Shown here one piece after another: positions 1 through 9,536 of a DNA stretch of 46,606 nucleotides. The position numbers were made by a program, and so were the translations under genes. The notes beneath the pieces were generated by a model. It was given only the letters and a program-made list of their open reading frames with translations. It searched no databases and was not told the DNA's origin. The stretch spans positions 1 to 46,606 of the forward strand of contig VCMS01000373.1 of NCBI GenBank assembly GCA_022539475.1. Direction: 5' to 3'. Position 1 is the first letter of the stretch. Every line of letters starts with the position of its first letter. Source of the stretch: Gracilaria domingensis (Eukaryota > Rhodophyta > Florideophyceae > Gracilariales > Gracilariaceae).

Positions 1-987
1 AACAGCAAACCAGGACCAAGGCGAAACGGGAAGCAATAGAAGGATGCAGGCAGCAGAAGGCGCCAAACAGCAAGAAACGGGGAACAAACGAAGATGACAA
101 CAACAACGGTAGTTTCGGCAAGACAGAATGGCAGATAGACCAACAACAGCGAAAGAAACCAACGAAGGGAACAAAAGAGACAAGAAAGGCCAAACAAAGC
201 GGATAATGAAAGGCAGAGTCACGCCTGCACAAGGCTAACCCAATGGAAGGGTGGTGCAGACGCTTTGCCTACTCACACAGGACGACCCAGACAGAGGGTC
301 AGTGTGAGTGGCAGTGAGCGAGGGAGGGCGGTGAGACCAGGCCGCCAAGGGAGAAGTAGAGAGAGAAGTAGGGGATGAGGAAAGGTTGAGGACGACAAAG
401 GGAAAAGGAGAGAGGTTGGAAGGTTGTGGGGGGGTAGGGGGGAAGGTCGTCGAAGGGAAGTGGTCTGGCCGGAGTTGAGTCGGAGGCGACTGCTCCGGCC
501 TTTTATGCACAACCGCACCGTCGATTCCAGGCGGGAATCGACGGTACGGTTGGCTTGGCCAATGGATGCGTTGTATCTACCGTACTAGCCTATAAGAGGC
601 GTAGGTGGTAGATACTTTAAGCGCATATGCCGCCACAGGGGGCGCCTACGCAACGCAGTACACAGCGTGGAATGCACGTGTATTTGCGCAAGCGCAGGCG
701 CCTCCTGTGGGTGACCACGAATTTGGCAATTGACAGCCGATGAGGTCGGGTGGTCAGCGTTGGAGCGCTCTCTGCCACTTAAGTAGACAATCTCATGTCG
801 CCCTGCTTGTAGTGCGGCGCCTCCTGGCCACACGCAAGGTAGATTCTGCGTAGAAAACTAACTAAACCTAAGATAGGATTAACTATAATAAAGCATTTTT
901 AAACTATATTCTGTATTACCGCTGCGTTGGGCACAACGCAGGAGTGTAGACACGCACACCTGTCCGTGTACCGTTTGACGGGCCACA
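1..987 (-). repeat. 3' LTR of element A, left end outside window
   Basis: Aligns throughout with about 8096-9091. Identity stops sharply after the shared gggccaca at 980-987, which on the minus strand gives the LTR start TGTGGCCC. About 75 bp of the LTR lie beyond the left edge. Differences from the right LTR are concentrated in the first ~450 bp and are mostly one-base gains or losses in homopolymers; the remaining ~540 bp differ at only about three positions. It contains the same TATA-like cttttatg (minus CATAAAAG, near 500) and the same 11-bp inverted repeat near 521-546 as the other LTR. Confidence 0.93.
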
Positions 988-1033
988 CACCACAAACCCA
1001 AACGACGCTACGCCGGGCGTCGTAAGTACTGGG

Positions 1034-1552
1034 CTAATTCTCGGTGGTATAGTGGAAGAGAAAGGGTACTGCTAGCTTCTCTGGGTCGGGGGTGTAGCTG
1101 AGTATCCGAGCGATTCCTGTGCGAGCATAGTGCGAAATATGGTCCTGAGTCTCTTGTATGTAGAATTGCGATTCTGGGAGATGCCCATGCAAGGAGACTG
1201 CATGGTGGTAAAGATATACCGCGAATTCTGGCTCGATATTGCTGCCGTAGTTCTGGTGCACACGTCGAAATAATGTTCTTAAGATAGATCCTCCTCTACG
1301 ACTCAAGAACGGGCCCGAGATTGAGAACAGGGCGAGTGAGGCATGCGTCAGCGTCCAGGTAACCCTTTCCACCTCTGGGATAGAGACGTTCAAAGGGCTA
1401 AGCCATGAATGTATGCTTTTCCCTCCAATGATAAAGTGACACGAGAGGTGGGGTGCAGTGAGGATATTGTAGTCAACGCGGAGTGGCATTACAGTGATCT
1501 GAGTGGGATATGGGACAGGGGTGTCTTCGCCTTCCGTAATAGTGGCTACCAC
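1034..1552 (-). CDS. Unknown ORF between integrase and 3' LTR of element A
   Basis: An open frame of 172 codons lies directly downstream of the integrase frame, overlaps its last seven bases in another frame and ends 46 bp before the 3' LTR. It has no ATG near its start (it opens at GTG), so it would need a frameshift from integrase or an undetected start. The predicted protein is mixed hydrophobic and polar with no zinc finger, chromodomain or obvious membrane segment. It could be a C-terminal extension of integrase, a third ORF, or a chance open frame in transposon DNA. I do not recognise it. Confidence 0.4.
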   Translation of the reverse strand: MVATITEGEDTPVPYPTQITVMPLRVDYNILTAPHLSCHFIIGGKSIHSWLSPLNVSIPEVERVTWTLTHASLALFSISGPFLSRRGGSILRTLFRRVHQNYGSNIEPEFAVYLYHHAVSLHGHLPESQFYIQETQDHISHYARTGIARILSYTPDPEKLAVPFLFHYTTEN

Positions 1553-2662
1553 CTCGTCCTGCAGATGAACTGGTCGGCGATGATACCGCTTGAGCCGGCG
1601 GGCGTGGACCCTTCTCTAGTGTAGCGATTATGAGGGGACACTAGGACATATCGGGGGTGCCTGGCCTTAACCACCTTACAGGGTCCGTAGAATTTTGACT
1701 GAAAGGCAGGCCATTTCACGTTGGGATTCAGAGCCTTCCCATGTATCACCAAGACCTCATCACCGACGTTGAACCGGTGCCCGGACTTGGGGTCGTCTTG
1801 TCGATTGGGTTGAGATAGAACTCTGGAAGCTCTGCCTGCGGAATTTGCAAGTAGTTCATGATGACGATTAGTGGGGGTTGGATCTACGATGAGCGGGGGT
1901 AGGTCGTCTGAGCTCATCCGGGGACTGTGCCATACATGAGCTCAAAAGGAGAAAACCCGCCACCCAGCCGGCGCCTCCTGTATCCGTAAAGTATTTGCTC
2001 GAGGGCTTCATCCCATTCTTGTCCTTATTGAAGATTGTCTTGGCAATCGATTTCTTGATGGTTCCAACCATTCTTTCAGCCGGCCATTAGACATAGGGGC
2101 ATAGGCCATGGTGGGCTTGAGGGATATCTTCTTACTTTCCATGTATGCTCGACTGCCTTGGCTTTGAAGGAACTGAAGTTGTCGGACACGATCGTCAGCG
2201 GGGGACCAAACGGGGAAACGATCTGAGATCGAACAAAGTGAATGACGGTGGTAGAGGTCTGATTACCGTAGGCCGCGGCAATAGGCCATCCTGTTATGTG
2301 TTCTACACCAATCAGAGCAAAACGGTTGCCATTCTTGGTAGCCGGAAGAGGACCGGCGAAGTCCACAGAGAATGTATGAAATAGGCCAGTCAATGGGGCT
2401 CTTTGTCCTGGCCGGTACTTAAGCAGGGGTGTTGTGAACTGACACCCTCACAACTGCGAACATATGAAACGATGTCGGGGTACATTCCAGGCCACCAGAA
2501 TCGGAACTGGACCAGATCCTTAGTAGCCTCCAAGTCCCAATGTCCTATGTCATCATGAAAGGATGAGAGGATGCCACGGCGCTGCTTACAGAGGGTACCA
2601 CTCTTAATCCTTTCTTGGTACGGCGATAGAGAGACCTTCCCAAAGGAAGAACTTCTTCGCAT
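1546..2662 (-). pseudogene. Integrase region of element A pol, frameshifted
   Basis: Integrase joins retrotransposon cDNA into the host genome. From the right, the H2C2 zinc-binding module has the two His spaced as expected (FHDDIGHWDLEA) but its CxxC is split by an extra base near 2449. The catalytic core follows with FSVDFAGPLP (first Asp) and TIVSDN (second Asp); the segment that should carry the Glu is broken by shifts near 2155, 2095 and 2040. The C-terminal part has the GDEVLV...KW...GPCKVV pattern of the SH3-like (GPY/F) module and ends at 1546. As assembled, no continuous integrase could be made. Confidence 0.88.
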
Positions 2663-4182
2663 TCCTCTTAATCAAAGCGCGGATCTTAGGGTCTTCTTCA
2701 GGAAAAGAAAAGGCGGCAAGGTACAACTTGATGTGCGCGCAGAAGGGCTCCAAGTCATAGACCTCGTCCGTTGCATTCAGTACAACAGACACGTCATCAT
2801 CCGGCTCCGGTGGATCCCCAACGGCAAAGCGAGAGAGATAGTCGGCAGCCCGATTCTTATCGCCAGATCTATAGACTATAACGAACTCGTATTCCGCTAG
2901 CAGGTCCATCCATCGGGCTAGGCGCCCGTGAATGTCCTTCTTTTGGAATGCATACTTCAGAGCTTGGTGGTCCGTAACAAGCTCAAAGGGGAGACCTCCG
3001 AGTAGATACATGCGAAACTTCTTCAAGGCAAAGACCACGGCTAGGGCCTCTTTCTCGCAAGTAGAATACTTTCGCTCGGCGGCATTAAGCGTGCGACTGG
3101 CAAATTGAATTGGGTGATACATTCCGTCCTCTTTCTTTTGTGACAGAACGGCACCAAGCGCGACTGAAGAAGCATCGGTTTCAACTCTAAAAGGCTTCTC
3201 AAAGTCGGGAAATGCTAAGACCGGCGGGGATACTAACTTTCCCTTTAGATCATTAAACGCTGTCTTCATCTCATTGGTGAAATTCAGCTTTCCCTTCCCT
3301 GTAGTGGCAGCATGCAATACTGCTGACGTATCTGCGAAATCCTTTATGAACCTTCGATAATAACTGGCTAGACCGAGAAAACTTCGGAGCTCGGTTACCG
3401 TCGATGGTTCGGGGGCCTTTTGGATGACGTCGATCTTGTCTTGATCAACCGAAGTGCCTTCCTTGTTGATGACGTGACCAAGCAGTTTGATACGGGGTGT
3501 GCAAAATCACATTTGGATATTTTTATCTTCAGACCATGACTTGCAAGGATCTCGAGCACCCTGGTTAGGTGGTACAAATGTTCTTCCAGGCTTCTCGAGA
3601 AGATGACAACGTCGTCTATATAGACGCGAGCAAACTCCACCCCATGAAGGACCGCGTCCATCATTCTTTGAAACGTGGCTGGGGCATTCATGAGACCAAA
3701 AGGCATGACTTCAAACTGGAAGGTTCCCTGACGACAAACGAAAGTCGTCATTTCTTTGCAGTCAGGGGCCATGCGCACCTGCCAGTATCCGGAGAAAAGG
3801 TCTAGGGTCGTGAAGAACGAACAACCACCCAAATCGTCAAAGATCTGTTCCATGTTTGGTAGGGGCCACCTGTCGGGCGTCATGACCTGGTTCAGACCCC
3901 GATAGTCGACACAGAACCGGGGCTTTCCATCCTTCTTATGTGCGATGACAACTGGGAAGGACCAAGGAGAGGTGGACGGCTTGATGATCCCGGCGGACAC
4001 ATTTTGTCAACCTCTTTCCGAACAACGTCGTCATGCTTTGGGGGTAGCCTTCGGACCTTCGAATGAATTGGGGTCCGGACACTGAGGTCAAACCTGTGCG
4101 TTACCGGCACGTCAGAGGGCCTAAGATCATACAAGGACCATGCTATGACATTCAAGTTATCCAGAACAGCGAGGAGGTCCAC
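2604..4182 (-). pseudogene. Reverse transcriptase and RNase H of element A pol, frameshifted
   Basis: Reverse transcriptase (about 3395-4182) shows the palm motifs LDLFSGYWQVRM with its catalytic Asp, MPFGLMNAPATFQ, and the active-site box YIDDVVIFS. The thumb and connection are split by a shift near 3495, after KCDFAHP, and the N-terminal part by shifts near 4003 and 4178. RNase H (2604-3317) is continuous and keeps the acidic residues of the Ty3 type: ETDASSVALG, CEKEALAV, LVTDHQAL and AADYLSRF. The tether between the two reads as a normal Ty3/gypsy connection domain. It belongs to the same polyprotein as the protease upstream and integrase downstream. Confidence 0.93.
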
Positions 4183-5320
4183 CCGTCTATCCTTGGGAGA
4201 TGAGAGATCCGTTCTAGAATCACCTCCTCCTTGTTGGTGTCGGGGGGGTAATCACGTCGGTCGAGCGTGCGACCGAGTGAATCTTGCGCAATTGGATCTT
4301 GCAGAGAATACTCAATGTCTTGCGCTGGGCACGTAGGCTCGGCCACAACTTCCTCGTCGCGGCTTGGGTCTTGTGAATGTCATCATCTCCCGGGGTCTGG
4401 GCGTCGATTTCGTCCGGAGGTAGTTCTTCTTCAAATGCTATGACATAACCGCCGGAGTCGTCGTCCTCCAGTATTCCTACGCGGTTGAGCGGTAAGTTCT
4501 GTGCTTCTAGATGAGGGGGACGCGCGGGTGACGGTACTGGATGTCGCAATTGAACCCGCACGTCCAAGAAGTCAGTAACTGACTGTCCTTCGGCTAAAGG
4601 AAGCAGAACTACTTCGTCTTGATCGGGATAGTAAGGACAGGGTCGCGGTAGAGTGGTGAGCCAATGAGGTCTACTTCCTCCGGTGAGGAGTCGTCCTCAT
4701 CGTCACTACCGTCTGGGAACTCCGCCGGCTTTCACCTACGGGCCACTGTCAGGAGAGCGGACTTCACTGTCCTTGCTGGGTTTTAGCCTGGGTGCAATAC
4801 TTGTAGGAATCACGACATTCACATCTTCTGGCTGTACGCTGGTATCCGTAGACTCGCTCTGGAAGGAGGAGGGATTGGGTCCGGACCTTTCTTCGACAGG
4901 GGGATCTGCCTGCACTTCTTCCTCCGCGTCTTCGAATCGTCGATCCTCGTCATCATCATACTGGGAGATCAGCTGGGATTGCTGACGCGGTGCTGGTCCG
5001 ACTGCCACCCTTTCTCCCTCTGGAGGAATTTGTGGGCCATCGGGTCCGGCAATATGCACATTATTTGCATGAGGGTTCTCCCCACGCTCCGCGGTCAAAC
5101 TATCCAGATGGATCTGAGTCCCGATGGTACGCCAGGTGAAGTTAGGGCCGTTGGAATCTTCAGCCTGAGTCGGTCGACGGGCTTGGTCAGATACTTGAGG
5201 TCCTTCGGACGGCCCGGCTTGGGTGGGCTGCGCTGTCACATTGGCGGGTTCTTCCTCACCATCGTTCTCCTCTTCGCCATCCTGGGATCCTGCGTCCCCA
5301 TCCCTTTCCATTACTGCCAC
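4152..5320 (-). CDS. Acidic linker between protease and reverse transcriptase of element A
   Basis: Between protease and RT the minus strand holds an open frame of 194 codons (4736-5320) followed by shorter shifted frames (4220-4567, 4152-4346). The long part is rich in Glu, Asp, Gln and Pro and should be disordered. Its first ATG lies immediately after the stop of the protease frame (the stop codon is about 10 bp upstream), so pol may be reached by reinitiation or by reading through; two in-frame stops separate the frames as assembled. No enzymatic motif is visible. Such linkers are common in gypsy polyproteins and evolve quickly. Confidence 0.55.
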
Positions 5321-6471
5321 TAGGTCACTTCGGCGCCACCAGTTGTTCGCTGCTTTGGAAGGGGGAGGTTAGCAAAGTCCTCCGACTCATCTTCAGAGTC
5401 AGACGGGATAGCATCAGAGTCTGACGTGAAATCTTCGCTATCTGTCTCAGACAACGGGACAAATGCTTCTAATCCGGAACGATCGGAGTCGAGTCCTATA
5501 ACGACGTGCTTCTTGTTGTAACTCATGGTGACTTCTTGTGTACCAAGATCGATACAGGCATGCAGCTTTTCTAGCGTGGGGTTCCCGATGATTACATCGA
5601 AGGGGGGCTTCTCGATAACAAGAAACTCGAGGGATACTCGGAGGTCATCGAACCTTACAGGAACGCCCTCTAGAGTACCACGAATGCGGGCAACATTGCC
5701 ATCAGCTACTTTAATCGTCCTTTCAGTGGGGTTCGGTGTCAGTAGCAGATGGTCCGCTAGTTCTGCTGACATTAGATTCGGGACAGCGCCAGAGTCCAAG
5801 AGGGCTTGGGTCATGGTCCCATAGACTGTAATAGGCACAACCTTAAGACGAGAGTTTTCACGCTCGACCTGGGTCGCATTGACCTTTCTGGTCGTTGAAC
5901 GGCCAGAGATGATTCGACGCAGATCTTTCTTGGCCGCATCGGCGTCCCCGCGAATGAGTTGACCGAATGTGAGCCCGGTCGGGGCATTCGCGAGCTCCTC
6001 CATTACGTTATACTTTCCGGCGTGCTCCTGGAGCATTGACTTACCAGAGAGCTTCTTTGTGGAGGCCTTCTTAGGCTTCCCGGATCGATTACGCGTAGCT
6101 GAGCGAATCAAGCGAAATGGGGTGTCGCTTGCTGGGTTCAGAAGCTCCTTGACACCAACCCGATGTTCCAGGCGGGCCTGCTTTGGCAATGGGGCGCCAT
6201 CAGCGGCTCGTTTGGCCATCGCTACAGTCTCGCGATCCTGAAGGTCATCCTCGGTGACTACAGAAACTTGGTTGGGTCTGGGAACTTCCGGGATTTCTTT
6301 CTGATTTCGGCATCGAAACGGACCTTCTTTTCCGAATGGCGCTTCCAACACGTTGCGATGGAATGCCCATCTTTCCACAGCCCCCACAACGCGTATCGCG
6401 ATGCGGATTCTGTGGACAGCGAGTAGAAAAGTGACCAGGCTTCTGACAGTAGCCACAAACTTGCTCTCCAT
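5320..6471 (-). CDS. Retropepsin-like aspartic protease of element A
   Basis: The central third carries the retropepsin hallmark LLDSGAVPNLMS, followed by the beta-rich core and the flap/dimer motif DVIIGNPTLEKLHACID. Retropepsins work as homodimers that cut the Gag-Pol polyprotein. The frame begins inside the zinc-knuckle region of gag in a different frame, and its C-terminus is an acidic Asp/Ser-rich tail. The N-terminal 60 or so residues are probably out-of-frame gag sequence, because the second knuckle is completed in yet another frame (6258-6458). Protease would therefore be made by a frameshift from gag in an intact copy. Confidence 0.85.
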   Translation of the reverse strand: MESKFVATVRSLVTFLLAVHRIRIAIRVVGAVERWAFHRNVLEAPFGKEGPFRCRNQKEIPEVPRPNQVSVVTEDDLQDRETVAMAKRAADGAPLPKQARLEHRVGVKELLNPASDTPFRLIRSATRNRSGKPKKASTKKLSGKSMLQEHAGKYNVMEELANAPTGLTFGQLIRGDADAAKKDLRRIISGRSTTRKVNATQVERENSRLKVVPITVYGTMTQALLDSGAVPNLMSAELADHLLLTPNPTERTIKVADGNVARIRGTLEGVPVRFDDLRVSLEFLVIEKPPFDVIIGNPTLEKLHACIDLGTQEVTMSYNKKHVVIGLDSDRSGLEAFVPLSETDSEDFTSDSDAIPSDSEDESEDFANLPLPKQRTTGGAEVT

Positions 6472-7189
6472 CAGCCTTCGGAGGTGGTCCTGACTTCTTC
6501 TTCATCAAGAGAGTGAGTTCTGCAAGCTGACTAGCTAGCTGATCCACCTTGTCTGCAGTGGGATCCCTATCAGAAGGGTCGACGGGCCTCCTTTGTAACA
6601 CTTTCTTCGGAGGAGGCATAAACGCCAGTGAACCACCTGCTCCGAGGGCCTTTTTGCCGGCCACAAAGGATTTGATGAGGTCTTTCAACGACTTATAGTC
6701 GCTTGCTCCGCGGAATATCACAAACTGAGCTAGGTCTGCGTACTCCATAACCGCTTTACGGAGAAGGCCGAACTTGGCCTTCGCGTTGAACTCGGCCTTG
6801 TCGAAGCAAGCGTCCATGCGCTGGAGGGAACCAAGGAGATCACCGTAGTCCAAACGGGCAGTCACAGCTTCTCGGATATACTCCTCGGGTTCCTCAGCAG
6901 CGCCAAAGCGATCGAGCAGGGACTTCTTAACTGATATGTAGTTGGCCGCGTTCGGGGTGAGCACGCCATCTACAGAGAAATTATTATAATAATGATCGAA
7001 GGCGTCACCACTTAGGAAGCCCAAGATTTCGGAGGAACGCTCCTCATCAGGCTTTCCACGGGTGGCAACGTTCTCGAAGAAAAAGAGAAATCGACGAACA
7101 TCGGAATTGTATCCGTCGAAGAGAGGCGTCGAGGTGTCCATAGTATCGGGGCCAAGGGCACCTCGGCGAGAGTACCATGAAAACGCCAT
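6245..7189 (-). CDS. Gag capsid/nucleocapsid protein of element A
   Basis: I chose the ATG at 7189 (MAFSWYSRRG), since the 85 codons upstream in frame are hydrophobic and start without ATG. The body resembles a Ty3/gypsy capsid: an N-terminal FDGYNSDVRRFLFFFE segment, then a helical domain with YEDLL-like helices (YGDLLGSLQRMDACF). The nucleocapsid has one complete CCHC knuckle, CGYCQKPGHFSTRC, and a second that starts CGGCGKMG but loses its His and Cys to a frameshift near 6400; these appear in the frame 6258-6458 (GHSIATC). Gag packages the element RNA in cytoplasmic particles. Confidence 0.85.
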   Translation of the reverse strand: MAFSWYSRRGALGPDTMDTSTPLFDGYNSDVRRFLFFFENVATRGKPDEERSSEILGFLSGDAFDHYYNNFSVDGVLTPNAANYISVKKSLLDRFGAAEEPEEYIREAVTARLDYGDLLGSLQRMDACFDKAEFNAKAKFGLLRKAVMEYADLAQFVIFRGASDYKSLKDLIKSFVAGKKALGAGGSLAFMPPPKKVLQRRPVDPSDRDPTADKVDQLASQLAELTLLMKKKSGPPPKADGEQVCGYCQKPGHFSTRCPQNPHRDTRCGGCGKMGIPSQRVGSAIRKRRSVSMPKSERNPGSSQTQPSFCSHRG

Positions 7190-7474
7190 TTTTGTGACGG
7201 CGTCGGCGGTTACAGCCAAAGGGGGCAAAAACAATGAAAATAAAGTTTGCTCTCGTAGAGTACCAGTCCAATCGGACGAAGAAGCACTAGCCAAATATAA
7301 GCTTACGTAGATAGAGTGCGGCAGAAGCCAAACAACAAAGCACGAACACAAGAACAGAAGAGGGATACCAAACGATAGGCGAGAAGATAAAGAAGAACAA
7401 ACAAGGATAATATATGTAATGAGATATGAATAGAAATGTGTCACAACTGGACAATGAAAAGAGAGACCTGTGCT

Positions 7475-7969
7475 CTAATAGATAGTATTGTTCTTCTTCC
7501 TAAGGGTCGCACGATGGCGACGGCTTCTGTAGTGCACACGCAGATCGTGAGCTTCGGAGAACTTGATGTCACAAACCTCGCAGTGGATGTCCTGCTCGGT
7601 GTAGTTGGCGCGACGTACGGCTCTACGATGGCGTCGGCCTGCTTGGTGAACTTCAAGCTGGCGTTGACTCTGAACCTTAATGTCGCAGACGCGGCAGCGC
7701 TTTAGGATTTGCTTACGTGGCGGGGGGTTACGACGGCGCTTCTCCTTCTGGTGGGCTACACGAAAGATGTGGCGCTCGCGTGGCCCGTCAAGAGGCTGAA
7801 CAGCCGACTTCTTTATCTGAGGAACGGGATCGGGGACTTCTTCTATACGCTCGTCCGGATCGACCACGGACGAATACTCGCTGGATGAAACGATAGACCT
7901 TGGCACTTGATGTGAAACAAACGAAACGTTAGTAGTCACACAAAATGCCAAAAGAGTAGCTGTAGACAA
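7475..7969 (-). CDS. Double matrin/U1-type C2H2 zinc-finger ORF in element A leader
   Basis: This open frame sits between the 5' LTR and gag, where such elements normally hold only the packaging leader. The C-terminal half has two zinc fingers with identical spacing, C-x2-C-x12-H-x5-H: CRVCDIKVQSQRQLEVHQAG(RRH) and CEVCDIKFSEAHDLRVHYRS(RRH). The x5 His spacing marks the U1C/matrin/JAZ type, known mainly for binding RNA or double-stranded RNA. The N-terminal half is Arg/Lys- and Pro-rich. There is no ATG in the frame; a CTACAG just inside its start could be a splice acceptor, so translation may depend on a leader exon from the LTR transcript. It may have been captured from a host gene. Confidence 0.75.
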   Translation of the reverse strand: MSTATLLAFCVTTNVSFVSHQVPRSIVSSSEYSSVVDPDERIEEVPDPVPQIKKSAVQPLDGPRERHIFRVAHQKEKRRRNPPPRKQILKRCRVCDIKVQSQRQLEVHQAGRRHRRAVRRANYTEQDIHCEVCDIKFSEAHDLRVHYRSRRHRATLRKKNNTIY

Positions 7970-8020
7970 CCTACTCTTGAACGATTGCCTCAGGGCCGTA
8001 GGTTAAGGACAACCTTACGC

Positions 8021-9091
8021 TGTATCACACAGTGCGTCTAGCAACAACAGGTGCAAAGCAACACTATGTGAGGAACAGAATCGCAACGCGAAAGAACCAG
8101 CAAAACCAGGGACCAAGGCCGAAACGGGAAGCAATAGAACGGATGCAGGCAGCAGAAGGCCGCCAAACAGCAAGAAACGGGGAACAAACGAAGATGACAA
8201 CAACAACGGTAGTTCGGGCAAGACAGAATGGCAGATAGACCCACAACAGCGAAAGACACCAACGAAGGGAACAAAAGAGACAAGAAAGGCCAAACAAAGC
8301 GGATAATGAAAGGCAGAGTCACGCCTGCACAAGGCTAACCCAATGGAAGGGTGGTGCAGACGCTTTGCCTACTCACACAGGACGAGCCCAGACAGAGGGT
8401 CAGTGTGAGTGGCAGTGAGCGAGGGAGGGCGGTGAGACCAGGCCGCCAAGGGGAGAAGTAGAGAGAGAAGTAGGGGATGAGGAAAGGTTGAGGACGACAA
8501 AGGGAAAAAGAGAGAGGTTGGAAGGTTGTGGGGGGGTGGAGGGGGGAGGTCGTCGAAGGGAAGTGGTCTGGCCGGAGTTGAGTCGGAGGCGACTGCTCCG
8601 GCCCTTTTATGCACAACCGCACCGTCGATTCCAGGCGGGAATCGACGGTACGGTTGGCTTGGCCAATGGATGCGTTGTATCTACCGTACTAGCCTATAAG
8701 AGACGTAGGTGGTAGATACTTTAAGCGCATATGCCGCCACAGGGGGCGCCTACGCAACGCAGTACACAGCGTGGAATGCACGTGTATTTGCGCAAGCGCA
8801 GGCGCCTCCTGTGGGTGACCACGAATTTGGCAATTGACAGCCGATGAGGTCGGGTGGTCAGCGTTGGAGCGCTCTCTGCCACTTAAGTAGACAATCTCAT
8901 GTCGCCCTGCTTGTAGTGCGGCGCCTCCTGGCCACACGCAAGGTAGATTCTGCGTAGAAAACTAACTAAACCTAAGATAGGATTAACTATAATAAAGCAT
9001 TTTTAAACTATATTCTGTATTACCGCTGCGTTGGGCACAACGCAGGAGTGTAGACACGCACACCTGTTCGTGTACCGTTTGACGGGCCACA
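8021..9091 (-). repeat. 5' LTR of element A
   Basis: The right boundary (9091) is exact from comparison with the left LTR: both give a minus-strand start of TGTGGCCC. The left boundary is inferred from a TG at 8021 (tgtatcacac), because the matching end of the other LTR lies outside the window; the true edge may differ by tens of bases. Inside are a minus-strand TATA-like CATAAAAG (8604-8611), an 11-bp inverted repeat flanking aggc near 8625-8650 and a 9-bp inverted repeat gtatctacc/ggtagatac near 8668-8720. Length of about 1.07 kb is normal for gypsy elements. Confidence 0.88.
8604..8611 (-). promoter_or_regulatory. TATA-like box of element A LTR
   Basis: The minus strand reads CATAAAAG, about 480 nt inside the LTR start, which puts transcription start near 8575 and a U3 of roughly 500 bp. 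The same box is present in the other LTR near 498-505. It is followed by GGCCGGAGC-rich sequence typical of a core promoter. Confidence 0.5.
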
Positions 9092-9536
9092 GTGATATGG
9101 CTACAAACTTCTGGTGAGCGGGCATTAAAAACGAGCGTGCAGCACGTCGTGAGTCACAACGGGCGACGCTCTCTCATTTATAAGTTTTTGGCAATTCGAA
9201 AGGTACGCTATAAAGTTTATAAAAACTGAACAAGACACAACTCGAGAAGCTGTTGACGATTGCTCTATGTATGATGAAACGCCAAGTTCGCTCGCCGCAC
9301 CTAAGTCGCGCACAGCGCATGTGGAAACGCGAACGACCACTGACAGATGGAGCCCACTGCACACACGCACTGTAATCCACAGTGCACGCACAGGAAGCCA
9401 GCAGCATCTGACCACATCCAACGTCGTCCACGCGAAATGAGAGCAGAGCACAGGATCAAACCATAGACGATTTAATACAACGCAAGAACAAGCTACAAAC
9501 TCAACTGCAGCAGCAACAACAACAAAAGCAAGCGCG
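9092..9536. other. Spacer between element A and the KA1-like gene
   Basis: No supported gene. It begins exactly at the LTR edge (flank gtgat) and contains the 3' untranslated end of the minus-strand gene that follows. An open frame of 179 codons on the minus strand (9125-9664) runs over the end of the KA1-like gene and has no recognisable features. Confidence 0.6.

Larger units (their letters stand above)
1..9091 (-). mobile_element. Ty3/gypsy-type LTR retrotransposon (element A), nearly complete
   Basis: Two near-identical LTRs (1-987 and about 8021-9091) bracket, in minus-strand order, a zinc-finger ORF, gag with zinc knuckles, an aspartic protease, reverse transcriptase, RNase H and integrase. 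The order protease-RT-RNase H-integrase is the Ty3/gypsy order. The left LTR is cut by the window edge, so target-site duplications cannot be tested. The internal region carries at least eight apparent single-base frameshifts (near 6400, 4178, 4003, 3495, 2449, 2155, 2095, 2040). No tRNA-complementary primer-binding site could be recognised next to the 5' LTR. Residual motifs are well preserved, so the copy looks young despite the frameshifts. Confidence 0.93.

Noticed and set aside
7190..7444. Hydrophobic N-terminal extension of Gag as a signal or membrane domain
   Set aside because: It lacks an ATG at its start and reads as translated leader; the ATG at 7189 begins the recognisable capsid sequence.
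7981..8020. Primer-binding site for a tRNA next to the 5' LTR of element A
   Set aside because: No CCA-ended match to a tRNA 3' end could be found by eye; the LTR edge itself is uncertain.
8335..8937. Open frames inside both LTRs (also 235-833)
   Set aside because: They are copies of each other within untranslated LTR sequence, have no motif and change frame with each indel.
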